A stretch of DNA of 64,000 nt from assembly GCA_963169105.1 (NCBI GenBank), contig OY720639.1:120301117-120365116 (forward strand). The letters are read 5' to 3'. This DNA comes from Ceriagrion tenellum. Its lineage: Eukaryota; Arthropoda; Insecta; Odonata; Coenagrionidae. Below are positions 10,508 through 21,379 of the stretch, one piece after another. A model generated the notes under the pieces. The model did no database searches and had not been told where the DNA came from. It worked only from the letters and a program-made list of their open reading frames with translations. The position numbers and the translations under genes are program-made. The number at the start of each line of letters is the position of its first letter. Positions within the stretch are counted from its first letter, which is position 1.

Positions 10508-11385
10508 CTAATATTGGTAGACTGCAGCCATCCACCCTTCCCTAAGTAATACTGGTTCTCTTACCTCTTGATATCTCTCCCTTATGTACTTTCCTCTTTG
10601 GATTGGATTTCGTGGAGGCGACCTACGGCTTAGGTCATTTACTCCATAGGGGACAGGTTAGGGAGGAAGGGTGGATAGAAACTCGGCGTCGGCATTAGCC
10701 TGCTCTGAACGAAAGGGGGGGAATGGGCGCCAAGGGAACCACGTCTTAACGTATCATCCGACAGACGGTGTACTGCACTTGAAGTGCTCTCCACAAGACA
10801 GTCAAGTAGGGATCGGGTTTCCTCTGAAAAATATCCTCCTCTTTGGGGATTTGAACCCTGGCCGTCCGAATGGTTATCCAGTACTCTAGCCACCACACCA
10901 ACCCGATCCCCTACTTTCCTATTTATTTGGTCCATGAACTTATTCCTGGGTATTCCTCTGGGGCCTTTTCCCTCTATTTTTTCCCTCAATTATGTTCTTC
11001 ACAAACCCATTTTGTCTCAGGGTATTTCCAATCCATCTTGTTATTCATTTCTGTATGGTGTTCCATATGGTCCTTTCCTCTTCTGCTCTTCCTTACACTT
11101 CATCATTTCTTATCTTGCCCGTCCATTTTATCTTCAGCATCCTCCTACAGCATCAGGTTGCGAAGGCTTCTTGTCTTTTCTGGTCATCTTCCAAAATGGT
11201 CCATGCTTCCGAACCGTAGAGTGCTTCTCTCCACACGAATGTTTTCACATACAGTTTCCCTGTTTTATAGTCCTAATTTCTTTGAGCATAGCAGTTGCAT
11301 TTTCCTCATGAACGCCTTCTTAGCTTAGGCTATTCTCCGTTTGATGTTCGTTTTACTTCTTCCGTCCCAAAATATGGTAACTACT
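10508..11385 (-). mobile_element. LINE-B copy interrupted by a SINE
   Basis: The minus-strand LINE-B 3' end begins at about 10508 (TTGGTAGACTGCAGCC) and resumes after the SINE at 10914. It continues through the RT C-terminus to about 11385, where CTTCTTAGCTTAGGC and GATGTTCG correspond to the AQAKKAF and D-KRRI region further into the RT. The long plus-strand open frames here (10784-11328) are antisense shadows. Several frameshifts; inactive. Confidence 0.75.
10600..10913 (-). mobile_element. tRNA-derived SINE inserted in LINE-B
   Basis: Minus-strand SINE. Its head near 10913-10845 has pol III boxes: TGGCTAGAGTACTGG at 10893-10879 and GGGTTCAAATCC at 10858-10847. The body includes CGTTCAGAGCAGGCTAATGC and the tail AAATGACCTAAGCCGTAGG. 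It is bounded by an 11-base target duplication with one mismatch: CTTTCCTCTTT at 10589-10599 and CTTTCCTATTT at 10914-10924. LINE-B reads straight through if the SINE is removed. It must be younger than its host copy. Confidence 0.85.
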
Positions 11386-11771
11386 TGCAATTTAATTACG
11401 AAAGTTGTAGGCTTGCCATTTAGATTGGTTCGTGCGGTGAGGCAAACTTCACCCAAAATTTTATACTGCTAACAATTCTAACAGACACAAATTTCACATC
11501 ATATTAAGAATTTTGCGACCTTTACTTCTAGAAATTGATGCCAATCGTATTTTTATAAGAAGTTGTTTATATTGTCGTTCCCCTGACGCTTTCCCCTCTG
11601 TGTTTCACAATTGGGACACGACAATATCCTACTTGCCAGGTAGACATGAGTTGGCACCAAAACAGAAAATGTTTCAAAATGTTTACATTTTTAATTCACT
11701 TGAGTAGCATGTAAAAAGCCTTTGGTATCATATAAACGAACAATCGCTATAGTGTGTTAATTTTGTTTTAG
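11386..11771. other. Unassigned sequence
   Basis: No supported feature. A 64-codon frame at 11513-11707 has no recognisable motif. Confidence 0.3.
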
Positions 11772-12095
11772 TTACAGTTGCATATACTTTTCTAAAAACG
11801 TACTTTTCAAAATGCGCTTACGAAGATAACAGGCATTTAACCGCTTATAACATAAAACAAAATGATTGTCCATAGCTACAAGTGTTGTAACGGAAGTAAC
11901 TTCAGATTTTTCAGGTAAAGAGTGAGAACGTTGAATCCTGAGAAGTTTTTTCAGTCGCTTACCGCGCATTACATATTCCTCGCGATATAATTTTGACATT
12001 TCATAGCATTTTTCCGCCATTAAGCTAAAATAAACTCCGGAGATCTTTGTATAAAAGATAGCCTCGCTTTCGGGTTGACTCCCTGCATTGCCCAT
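11772..12095 (-). CDS. Candidate 5' coding exon, function unknown
   Basis: A 107-codon minus-strand frame outside any repeat I can identify. The start has a strong Kozak context (A at -3, G at +4). The first residues MGNAGS fit the N-myristoylation pattern (G at 2, S at 6), which would suggest membrane anchoring. The frame continues MAEKCYEMSKLYREEYVMRG. There a good splice donor, GCG|GTAAGC (intron from 11962), could end the exon early at 11963; the open frame otherwise runs to 11772. Upstream on the same strand are two CCGCCAATCAG boxes and a CACGTG. I do not recognise the protein and found no second exon. Confidence 0.22.
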   Translation of the reverse strand: MGNAGSQPESEAIFYTKISGVYFSLMAEKCYEMSKLYREEYVMRGKRLKKLLRIQRSHSLPEKSEVTSVTTLVAMDNHFVLCYKRLNACYLRKRILKSTFLEKYMQL

Positions 12096-12119
12096 CCTCA
12101 GGCGCGATTAGTAATGCTG

Positions 12120-12445
12120 TCACGTGCTTTTCCTCTGTCGCTTCGCTTCCAACAACCGTTCAAAACAAAGCGTGGTGACCATGACAACAACCGAATCCAG
12201 GGGACGGTTCCAACATGTCATTCTTAACTCACCGTATTTGCTTACGACACTTCGGTATCCAAGGAGGGTGTTCCAATGTGCTGGGTAGTCTTTCGCAGGT
12301 ACCGTATTGGCCGCAATTGCAAAACATTTGCAATTAAATGCTCGCTGATTGGCGGCTCGTTGCCATGCAGGAGACTCGAGAGCGGTTCAATGTTCATTTG
12401 TTCAAACGTAAACTGAGTTAAACACTGCTCACTGATTGGCGGTAC
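12120..12445 (-). promoter_or_regulatory. Possible promoter with paired CCAAT boxes
   Basis: Two copies of CTGATTGGCGG (12345-12355, 12432-12442) read as CCGCCAATCAG on the minus strand. They sit in a wider imperfect repeat of about 32 bases, 87 bases apart. A CACGTG E-box lies near 12121. All are within about 350 bases upstream of the minus-strand ATG at 12095. NF-Y and bHLH sites at this distance would suit a promoter, but the duplication may equally be a small repeat. Confidence 0.25.
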
Positions 12446-13480
12446 TTTGCCGCTCACGTAATTTACGAAAGCACCACGGATTTGCGAATTGGAACAAAGT
12501 CGCGGCGACAGTAAATGGGACGTAAACCAGACCACATCGTGTCACACTTAACGTAAAAAATTTGCAAAATGTAATTCAATAGAAATTCGAAAATATTCAT
12601 TTTACGAACTTTCTCAAGCGTAGTTGTTTAAGCCAAAAAACTTAAATCACCGTTATGCGAAGGAAAGTTAAGATGAAGTAACATAATATACCGAGATGAT
12701 TGTCCTGGATCTATATTAATTGTCCAGTTCCACTTTGAAATATTTTTTCAGCTTAACTGTGGAAGAATTTGGAGTTGAAGGCTCACGTGAGATTCAGTCG
12801 CTGCACTTCATTTTGGTTAATATTGTAACCATCTTCAGAGAAGAAAACCAAAATAGAGGACAATAAATTTCTTATTAATGTAAAGACACGCGTGTACATT
12901 TTATTTTAAGCCGCATCTTGAAGTTACTTTGTTGTCATCAATGGAGGGAGTCCATTGTATTTTAGGAAATGCAATTTTATTTTAAGTGAATATTTTTATA
13001 CGAACAGGAAATGAATTTGATCGAATATTTTATAGAATGAATGAATACAATGTTTCAATTATTGAGAATAATTTCTAATTGAAAATGGCGAGCACTTTAC
13101 CTTTACACCGTTACCTAAGGGTATGAATTCAGTAAGAAAACGAAAAATCGTTTAGAAAATGGGAAATCGTTTTGGAATCATTAATTCAGGGTCAAATCTT
13201 TAACCAAGATGCACATTGTTTCCACGTGTTGAAGACGTGAAAATATAACTGGCCACGACTGAGTACAAATATTATTTGAAGCAAACACTTTCTTTTTACA
13301 AATTCGCAGATAGCATTGATGCATACTGTTTAGTGTCAATCCAATCTGTCAAACTACTCCTTGAACTCCCAGGGACAGGTACAAAGATTAGCAAACGAAA
13401 AAATATAATATTTTGGTCCATTTTTACAAAATTTCTCACGAGACAAGGAAAGACTTAAAAATAAAACTCTGATCGTGGGC
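12446..13480. other. Unassigned AT-rich sequence
   Basis: No repeat family, gene or terminal repeat recognised. Confidence 0.3.
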
Positions 13481-13589
13481 ATTAAGAGGATTCTTTTCTG
13501 ATGAGTTGACGTGCGTACTTAGACCATAAATTGTTTGATCCCCTCAATACCAGTAGTTGGGGTGTACGTTGGAGGAAAATGGCGAAAAC

Positions 13590-13810
13590 CATATGAAGGA
13601 CCTGACGACGAGGATCTTGTGTTCGAATTTGAAGATTCGAATAGAGAAGAGATTGATACGATGTGTATGGCGCAGGAACATGGACTCTGAGAATAGAGGA
13701 CGATAATAGGGTGCAGGCGTTCAAAATATGGGTGTGCACGAGTATTGAGAAAGTGCGGTTGACGAAATGGGAGACAAAAGAGGAGGCACTAAGTAAACTT
13801 AATGGCTTAA
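13590..13810 (+). mobile_element. RTE-like RT fragment
   Basis: The plus-strand translation YGAGTWTLRIEDDNRVQAFK then IWVCTSIEKVRLTKW (about 13664-13770) matches the conserved LYGxETWTLRKxDxNRLxAFExW-WRRM block of RTE-like RT C-termini. It is a short diverged remnant and may belong with the fragment at 14535-14865. Confidence 0.6.
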
Positions 13811-13849
13811 GGCGTAACTTTGTGGAATGTTACCGCAGACATGACGATA

Positions 13850-14044
13850 AAGAAAAATCTCTTAGTAAATTCCACAATTAAAACTTTTATTCCCGACCTA
13901 GGTTTCGATTGCCTTTCAATCATTTTCAGGGGTATGGAAGCCTCACATTTAAGAAGATGTACCTTTGAAATTGATTGCAAGACAATCGAAACCTAGGTCG
14001 GGAATAAAAGTTTTAAGTGTGGAATTTACTAAGAGATTTTTCTT
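13850..14044. mobile_element. Penelope-like inverted pair with degenerate hammerheads
   Basis: Two arms of about 62 bases (13850-13912 and 13982-14044) are near-perfect inverted copies, including AAATTCCACAATTAAAAC and its complement. Each arm carries GAAA followed by CCTAGG and TC, the 3' half of a hammerhead core with a self-complementary stem III. The minus copy (13895-13929) has CTGAAAA in place of CTGANGA; the plus copy has lost CTGA. The same 3' half recurs at about 63688-63740. Confidence 0.55.
13895..13929 (-). ncRNA. Degenerate hammerhead ribozyme motif
   Basis: Minus strand: CTGAAAA, a stem II of TGATTG / CAATC with an AAAGG loop, GAAA, stem III CCTAGG, then TC. The second conserved G of CTGANGA is A, which should disable cleavage. 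Confidence 0.45.
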
Positions 14045-14530
14045 TTTTGTCAAGCACTAAGTATGTTGGTCGAGCAGAGGAGACTTATTGAGAACACAAG
14101 GAGGTACACTTGGCGGTTGAAATTTCACCGATGCATACGTACACTGGGTAATACTGTATTTAGAGGGAATTAATCTGGTTGGGTTGAGAATAACAAGGAA
14201 GAGAATACACTTTATGGAATGAATTAGGGGAGTTTGTATGTATACCGATGAAGAAATAGTGTAACTATGAAATAGCAAGATGATGGGAGTACCTTTGAAG
14301 ATCTACATAATTTAAGGGTGCTCAATTCCATTTAAACTTTCTTTCTATAGTAGACTGCCCAGTTAAAAATAGGAAAGCCTACGTTTCGAAGAAGTTGTCG
14401 GATGAAATGGCAGAACTTCAGTTGGTAATAGCTTCTATGATGAGTCTTGATTTCGGTTACAAACCTGTTCACGAGGCCGGCTCGTTGATACAGCTTGATC
14501 TCTAATTAATAAATGATCTTTCACATAAGA
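14045..14530. other. Unassigned sequence
   Basis: Between a Penelope remnant and an RT fragment. No motif I can assign. Confidence 0.3.
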
Positions 14531-14534
14531 AAAA

Positions 14535-14865
14535 TGAATGAGATTCACTAAGACAAAGAAAGCGTGGTTAATCCTAAAATTAGGAGGTCACGAACTGGAG
14601 CATGAAGAGCATTTTCCTCATTTGGGCAGTACGTTAGCAGAAAATGGGCTGAGTAGCAAAGGCATAAGAAGGAGAAAAGCATTAGCGAAGAAAACGCTTA
14701 GTAATAGAATGGAGCTGAAGATGTGGAGCTCGGGGAAATATACAAAAAAGAGGCAGGTGAAGACTTAAGGCATGAAGTTAAGAGTTGTGTAGCAGAAACA
14801 TGGGCTTTGAGAAAGGAGGACGTGAATAGGCTGCAGGCGTCCGGGATGTTGGTGTGGGGAATGAT
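14535..14865 (+). mobile_element. RTE-like RT fragment
   Basis: Plus-strand pieces in shifting frames: TKTKKAWLILKLGGHELE, HFPHLGSTLAENGLSSKGIR (14547-14665), then AETWALRKEDVNRLQAS near 14795-14845. These correspond to the NxxKTKIM, F-YLGSxL and AETWTLRKEDxNRLxAF blocks of an RTE-like RT thumb and C-terminus. An internal stretch is lost and the copy is cut off by antisense LINE-A at about 14870. Confidence 0.65.
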
Positions 14866-14879
14866 ATCGACATCTACAC

Positions 14880-15042
14880 CTACATACTACCCTGCAAGCC
14901 GCCGCATGGGCGAGTGGCAGGGGGTTGTAGGACAACAGCCTTGTAAAGATGTAGCACAGGGATAAGGTTATGGGAGGCGATATAGTGACGAGTATTATGG
15001 GAGTGCCATTGAGTGGAGCTCAATTTTTATTGTGATCGCTTA
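14880..15042 (-). mobile_element. LINE-A 3' end fragment
   Basis: Antisense LINE-A tail: GCAAGCCGCCGCATGGGCG at about 14893-14911, GTGGCAGGGGGTTG, then GAGTGGAGCTCAATTTTTATTG near 15010-15031. It stops before the RT-coding part and abuts the LINE-E tail. Confidence 0.7.
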
Positions 15043-16010
15043 TTGAATGAATGAATGAAAAATGTATTGATTATCCTGGGGCTATACCCCTTAAGGACAA
15101 AGACAATGTATATACATTTTTTGCGAGCAACAAAAAGAATTTAAAAAATCAAACAATTTAGACATTAACATAGTGACAAGAAAAATATAGATTATTACAA
15201 TTTGAAAAATTAGAAAACTGAATGCGAAGTATTATGGACATAATATGACAAATACATAAGCATTCATTTTATCTTCAAGTTAACAATGGAAGAACTGTTT
15301 TAGGTTCTACATATCTGTTTGGGACGATGACACAGTGACAAGTTTAAATATAAATTACCATAATTTTCAAACTGAAAGAGCTAGGTACGAAGTATTACGA
15401 AAAACATATAAAAAAATGCATATGCATACCTTTCAGGTTTACAAAAAGTAAAAACAACATTTATGGTCGGAAAGTAAAATACTATAAGACATCATCTTAA
15501 AATTAGCAACAGAGGAACTGGCTTTTGGTTCCTTTTATGTGTTTGGAACAATAGCATGGCAACGAGTACAAATATGAATTACTAGAATATGCAAAATAAT
15601 AACTACATTTAGTGGTCAGAAAGTAACATATTATAATATTTCATCTTAAAGCTAGCAACAAAAGAACATTTTTTAATGTTTTTGGGCAGGGTGTTCCAGA
15701 GATGACACGCAGTGACTATGAAAGAATTTTGGAACTTCGTTGCGCGATGACTAGGAAAGTAAAGATACTCAGGATCGCATCGAGTGCACATATCCATGGT
15801 GGACGGTTTCGCGGAAAAAATGTCGAATAAATATTCAGGGGCTTTTTCTTTAAACAAGCAGTACAAGTAGAATCCGAGGAAATATTTCCTTCGGGTCTTA
15901 ACATCGAGCCATCGAAGTTCATCGTAGTAATTAATTTATATCATAATCAATATCAATAATGTATCAATAATATAAATCAATATTATTAACGTGATTACTC
16001 CAAGACAGAC
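15043..16010 (-). mobile_element. LINE-E 3' half with (TGAA)n tail
   Basis: Minus-strand CR1/Jockey-like LINE. The frame 15866-15609 reads LFKEKAPEYLFDIF...FPSHRATKFQNSF and LWNTLPKNIKKC, the standard C-terminal RT pattern (YK-L...P.YL, R-F--SF, LWN-LP--I). Further upstream on the minus strand, DGTLVPYSDSVRNLG (about 16071-16025) is the block that follows the RT active site. About 80 residues between them are missing, so there is an internal deletion as well as frameshifts. The left edge at 15043-15060 is a GAATGAATGAAT simple-repeat tail. Remnants may continue to about 16250. Confidence 0.7.
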
Positions 16011-16329
16011 TTGAGCTGATAGTTATCCCTAGATTTCGAACCGAGTCAGAGTAGGGAACGAGGGTGCCATCAACACATACTTGAAATATATTTCCATAAT
16101 GAAAGCGATTCGCGATCTTGGGGCTACCAATAATTATTGATTTGGTCTTATTTGTGATTAAAACAAAGTTATTTTGCTAGGATCAAGCAGAAATGACTTT
16201 TATATCCTCATTTATTTTTTTTACTGCGTCGCCAATTACACTGGGGAAACAGTGACGATATATCTGCAGTTAGTCTGCGCATGTACTTCGTGTGTTTTGA
16301 ATTATGTGGTGTGGAAATAAGCATTTTCC

Positions 16330-16745
16330 TAGTGTGTTGAGGAAGAAATTTAGAATGCACTTTCAGTTATGCTCTTATTGTGCGCGGAAAGTGTGAGTTT
16401 TTTACGTAGATGTTCGATCATGTATCACTCTTAATTTATCGCTTTCGTCAGACCTAGAGTTGTGCTGAGATGCCAAAATATATTCTCTGTGTCGCTCAGA
16501 AACACACCAGTTCTGAATTTCTCAAGCAAACTAAGCCTAGCGTGTAGCCTCCGAGTCCCTAGGGGCTCCCACCTTAATCCATCTACAAGTTGTTCAACAC
16601 TATATGTTCACTCGTAGCAGTTTTCAACGAAGCGCGCAGTTTTCCTGAGTATTTTATAAATTTTTTTGGTAAAATATTTCTGTTCACGGTCCCAAGTTCT
16701 CGCGGCGTGTTCGAGGTGTGGCCTAATTAGATCAAAGAGACCTAG
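16330..16745 (-). mobile_element. LINE-A RT C-terminal fragment
   Basis: The minus strand translates in pieces to RPHLEHAARTWDREQKYF, then KTARFVENCYE, then LRWEPLGTRRLHARLSLLEK and FRTGVFLSDTENI. This is the RPxLEYAxxVWDP...RRAARF...LGWEPLExRRxxxRLxLL pattern shared by CR1 and Jockey RTs. It is the longest LINE-A coding stretch, together with 53975-54580. Stop codons and indels are present. The 3' tail is missing, unlike most other copies. Confidence 0.75.
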
Positions 16746-17065
16746 ACCTTGCGGTGAACGGAAAGGAAGACAAACGATGAAATTCTTGGTATGGTGGACA
16801 AGGAAAGGAAACTGCTGAAGGAAATCCGTGACAGGCAGGGTGGGTGACTTGAGGAAGTAATGATGGGCGTTGTGTTGCTCAAGAATGCGATGGAGGGAAG
16901 GACGTTGGGCAAGAAAGGAAGGGGAAGAAAGAGAGTAGATCCTATGGACGCGATGAAGAAGGGTAGATCGTATGCTGAGGCGTAAAAGGGCATACTAGAG
17001 GTAGATTGGTCCCTGCAAGGATAGAAAATTTGGAGGATTTTCTGATATTCCATAAAGCCCATCAT
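16746..17065 (+). mobile_element. RTE-like RT C-terminal fragment
   Basis: The plus strand in broken frames gives LLKEIRDRQGGW, VVLLKNAMEGRTLGKKGRGR and KKGRSYAEA. This matches the KEI-DRRGxWIGH...GRMEGKRGRGR end of an RTE-like RT, the same kind as the better copy at 31451-32324. The minus-strand open frame over this region is a shadow. Confidence 0.6.
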
Positions 17066-18580
17066 TAATCGTGATAATAATTTAATGAATTGTATGTAAA
17101 TGGAGAACGATTCGTTTACTTAAGAATATAGAAGGCAGTGATTCGTTGATTGGCTCGTTGATAGACGCCGCAAACGGTTTGAAAGTACTTAATCATGCCT
17201 GACCCTGCGGGGAATACCCTTAGTCCTGGGGAGATTCAGAGGCCAACTCAATTCCATCATTAATTCAGAGAGACTTAACGGAATGACTCCGTCAATTGTC
17301 CCACTTCCCCTTGACGACGAACTAAATAAATGGAAGAATTAAGATCGCAATGAACGTTCTTTATTCCCTTTTCAATTACATCTGATACGCCAGTCGTTAT
17401 TGCAAACAACTAATAAACTTGACGGCATCAGACGTTACTGCGTAGAAGAATCTATGTTAGTATCTACATTGCAAAGAATGCAGAGTAATTTCATAAAATT
17501 ATTTAATTTGTACCACGCGTTTCACAGCTTTATTGCACCGTCAGGTACAATTTTTGTACAATATTTGTTTACTGTATTTTGTGATGGCAGCGGGGGTTTT
17601 GAAACGAGTATGAATATATATTATGGTTTTAAATATTTGTAATCGTTGCCTAGGTAATGTGTTGCCTCAATTTCCACATTTAGTTCACTCAGTCCTTGGC
17701 GCCACTTAGGAAAAAAGTTTTCTCAGTCGAATCGTAAATAGCCGTTGATAATTGTTGTAAACGTGAGACTGTGGTGAATATTCAATAACGATTGAAGAGA
17801 TATGAACTACTTGATGCTGTGAATAATAGCTGACTATTTTTGAGACATAACAGTTACTTTGTAAATGCTAGAGAGGAAATATCTACTACAGGAAGTGTGT
17901 AAGAGGCATATGAAACTTCCATCGTGAGTCTTTTCTCTGCTGTGTGGATCTTTTACTGTTAATTTACAGCCACATTTTTTTTGGTTTATTACCTGTTGAG
18001 AGCCTCAGGAATCAGAAGGTATGATCTAGATAGATTGATGTGGATGCTAGTGTGTAACCTAATTTTCATGTGTGGCCTCAGAGTAGGTTCGACAATCTCT
18101 CCTTTATTTGTTATTAAAATGATAGTTATTGGCACAATTTCTCATCCATAGATGATATTGTCGGATCTTCATTTTGAAATCCCAATAGTACTTGTATCCG
18201 TTTTCAAGTTCACTCAACTTTTTTCGCCTCGCATTATTATAAAATTACCGTATAAAAATATTCACGAAGTGCTAAGAAATTAATTGTGCATTTGTGCAAT
18301 TAAATTTAGAGAGAAATTAAATATATCTGTAGACCGGACAGTATTAAAGAAGTGTGTAATTACGTCCCGCGTGTAGTACTACATTTTTTATCCACTGCAT
18401 TAAGATTACTGGTAAGTAAAACCGTTAAGACGTGATTATTTACGATCTGTAGACTGCATTTACATTTTAACTGCCGTCTTTCATCACTAGACGGCGACTC
18501 AATCGAAAATTGTTTACGGAATTTAGGCAAATGTTTTTGGCGACGAGTCAACAATTCATGTGCATATTCATGATACAAAC
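17066..18580. other. Unassigned sequence
   Basis: No recognised repeat or gene. An 80-codon frame at 17400-17642 has no motif. The stretch is mostly AT-rich. Confidence 0.3.
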
Positions 18581-18588
18581 CATTGAGG

Positions 18589-18686
18589 TGTATATAAAGG
18601 GCACTACGTCATCAAACTGTAGCCAGAGAAGAGGAATAACAGCCATGTTGCTAATCCCAGCTCTTTACTTACTTTCCAATGGATAG
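18589..18686 (+). promoter_or_regulatory. Possible TATA promoter with a short leader ORF
   Basis: GTATATAAAGGGC at 18589-18601 is a near-ideal TATA box. About 30 bases on lies CATCAAACTG, a possible start site. An ATG at 18645 in good context (GCC before it) begins MLLIPALYLLSNG and stops at 18686. The hydrophobic start looks like the beginning of a signal peptide. I found no donor inside this short frame, so it may be a dead promoter, an uncharacterised first exon, or chance. Confidence 0.25.
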
Positions 18687-19830
18687 CACGACGGATTTGG
18701 CGCATTAGCGGATGTAAAGCAAGAATATCAAACAAATGCTTAAAATTTAAGGCATGTAACTTTTGAAACATACATTGGTTACTAATTACATTGTTTTATA
18801 CTCGATTTAACCAAGTACTTTTGCGGAATTGCGAATTATTGTTTATTTATCGTAAAAAACAATAAATTTAAGGATAATACATGTAAAATAATCAGTGAAT
18901 GCTCATTTATAGTAAGTTATGGATGGAAAAAATAGTAAAATAGTAAAATTAGTGTATTACCCACCAAGTGGTAAAGGAAAATGAGGGTTAACGAAGATGG
19001 CGGACTGGCTTCAGCTTCTAGCAATGGCCAGCATAGCAAGTGCCCCCTCCTTATACCTCAATTTTACAAACACGTATACCTGACGATGCAGCAAATCTGT
19101 GAAACGCGCCGAACTTATTAAATGATCGTAGAAAAGTACTTAGCAATATTTGCAATATGAGCACTTATATAAGATTCCTAACGTTGTCCGATAATAATTT
19201 AAAAGGAAGAGACTCGAGATATTTCTACGAATTTTCTTCAAATATAGTACCCGAAGCTGAGTATTTTGATGATTCATCGTTACTTCTAATTCCGGCCCTC
19301 GACGATTGTGAATACACAGTAAAATGACAAATAGGAAAAGAAGCAATACAGGATTTTACATTAAGGTGCGACCAAACTGTCATGACAGATTCCTCACATG
19401 TAAAAGAAGAAATTATGTTAAATGGATGTGGGTCAGGAAGCGCCGTATTTCCATATCAGAACACGTTCTACCACTCTTCATAGTACGTTAGTCATGGGAA
19501 ACACATTACACATGCATTCCACGTGAAACACTTTTTTGCTAGAAATATTAAAAATATTCTCTCGGTTATATCTGGTTATATTGTAAATCTTATTTTCACC
19601 CTCAGTGTATCGTGTTCCATTTCACTGAAGGTAGTGTTGACATGCGACTGACTTAATTACCTTATTTAAACATAGTATTAACTATTTAAGTGATCATTAT
19701 GGGCTTCGTTTCTCGTTCAGAAGGAGTTTTATGTAATATGCTGGTACATTCTGTTCCTGTGTGTCTCCCATGGCTTGTATACTATGAATACTTAGAGAAA
19801 ATGAGTTCTGACATGGATTTAAAGCGTTGT
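18687..19830. other. Unassigned sequence
   Basis: No recognised repeat or gene. Open frames are under 70 codons and lack motifs. Confidence 0.3.
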
Positions 19831-19832
19831 TC

Positions 19833-19893
19833 AATTCTGAGATTGGTAAACTGCAGCCCTCCAACCTTCCCTATCTGATGCTTGTTCCCTGTT
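19833..19893 (-). mobile_element. LINE-B 3' tip
   Basis: Only the last 60 bases of LINE-B in antisense: TGAGATTGGTAAACTGCAGC and CCTTCCCTATCTGATGC. It is directly followed by the duplicated unit at 19894. Confidence 0.65.
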
Positions 19894-20449
19894 ACATTAC
19901 TTTTTGGTATTTACCCATGGCATAAATATTATATATCGAATTATATTAATTAAATGCTATAATTATAAATCAAAGAACATCTTCAATTGTCCACGCTTGG
20001 AACAAAGAAGGTACACGAAATATTTTTGTAAATAAATTATATGGTTAATAATGGAGAAAATCGTTTTTTTTTATTAATGTAAACTTTTCTGCTTCTTTTC
20101 CTATGAAACCAAAGTTTTTGTTTTATTCGAATCATTTTAATGACGAGTATGCAAAGTACTAGCCACTAAATAGGAGTTTTTCTATGTTCAATAAATACTG
20201 TAGTGTGCTTGACCTGTTTCAAGTTAGAAAAAAAATATTATAAATCGGAATTCAATGTTATTGATAATTTTTAGTGACTTTGTACCGATTCATTTATGAA
20301 TATAAACATGCTAAGTACGGTTTTTCCTGTAATTACCTGGTTGGGCGAACATTAAACCCAAACATGTCAAAGTGATCTCGTCAAATACATACGTATAGAT
20401 CATGTTTACTACTTAAAGGCTCAATTTATTCTCATTAATTTATTGGTTT
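19894..20449. repeat. Duplicated segment, copy 1
   Basis: Matches 24204-24720 nearly base for base, from TTACATTACTTTTTGG through the AATTAAATGCTATAATTATA, GAACAAAGAAGG and TACTGTAGTGTGCTGGACC blocks (or close variants), up to CTCATTAATTTATTGG. Small indels separate the two. Both run without a break into a LINE-B copy on the right. The unit is either an unrecognised element or one end of a segmental duplication that includes LINE-B. Confidence 0.75.
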
Positions 20450-21120
20450 TTCAATCCTAAGATTGGTTGACTGCAGCCCTCCACCCTTCCCTATCAAATG
20501 ATTGTTCCCTTACCCCCTGGTATCTCCTCCTACGTACTTTCCCCTTCATTTGGTCCATTAACTAATTCCTGGGTCTTCCTCTGGGGACTTTTCCCTCTAT
20601 TTTTTCCTTCAATTATGTTCTTCACAAACCCATCGTGTCTCAGGGTGTTTACAATCGTTCTTCTTTTCTCTGTGGTGTTCCATATGGTCCTTTCCTCTTC
20701 TACTCTTCTGAACACTTCATCATTTCTGATCTTCTCCGTCCATTTTATCCTCAGCACCCTTCTCCAGAACCAGGTTTCTAAGGCTTCTAGTCTTTTCTGG
20801 TCAGCTTATCCAATGGTCCATGCTTCCGATGCGTAGAGTGCTATACTTCCACACGAATGTTTTCACATACTGTATCCTGGTTTTTAGACGTATTTTCTTT
20901 GAGCACAACAGTTATATTTTTCCCGTGAATGCCTTCTAAGCTTGGGCTATTCTCTGCTTTTTGTCCATTGTGCTTCTCCTGTACCACGTGATGGCACTTC
21001 CGAGATAGGTGAAGGAATCCAGTTGCTCTAACTTCTCTCCTCTCAGGGTGACTTCCACATTCAGCTTCTCTCTTCCACATACTAGGATTTTAGTCTTCGT
21101 CTTTCATTTGGTACTTTATC
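20450..21120 (-). mobile_element. LINE-B copy with extended RT C-terminus
   Basis: The minus strand runs from the 3' end (CCTAAGATTGGTTGACTGCAG at 20457-20477) through FVKNIIEGKNRGKSPQRK and LRIKWTEKIRNDEVFRRV. It continues inward to the block EVTLRGEKLEQLDSFTYLGS (about 21060-21000) that follows the RT active site. This is one of the longest LINE-B stretches. Frameshifts are present and the active site is not included. The neighbouring 556-base segment is duplicated with it. Confidence 0.8.
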
Positions 21121-21360
21121 TATAAATAGGCGGGTTTTTGGACAGTTCCCACTATAACTTAATTCTGCCCTGGGACATCCCTACCCTTTCCCAGAAATGC
21201 ATCCCCCTTGTTTTCCAAAATATATGTTAAGGTCTTCATAAGGTCTTCACTCTATCTCTCACTCAAGTTATCTTGTCTAAGATTGCTATTTTCCCCCCGA
21301 TTCTGTGCTTATGAAGCGTTCTTACCTCTATAACCTCATTCAACAGGTACTTCCCTCTAC
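21121..21360. other. Unassigned sequence
   Basis: Upstream of the LINE-B copy in the sense direction. It may be further decayed LINE-B, but I cannot align it. Confidence 0.3.
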
Positions 21361-21379
21361 ATAAGTCCTCCATATCGGA

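Noticed and set aside
10784..11328. Long overlapping plus-strand frames (152 and 175 codons)
   Set aside because: They are antisense of LINE-B RT and a SINE; similar Ser/Leu/Phe-rich shadows occur over every minus-strand LINE-B copy (e.g. 20498-20836, 30925-31358, 36388-36730).
15043..15062. Stand-alone microsatellite
   Set aside because: The GAATGAATGAAT run is the 3' tail of the adjacent LINE-E copy.
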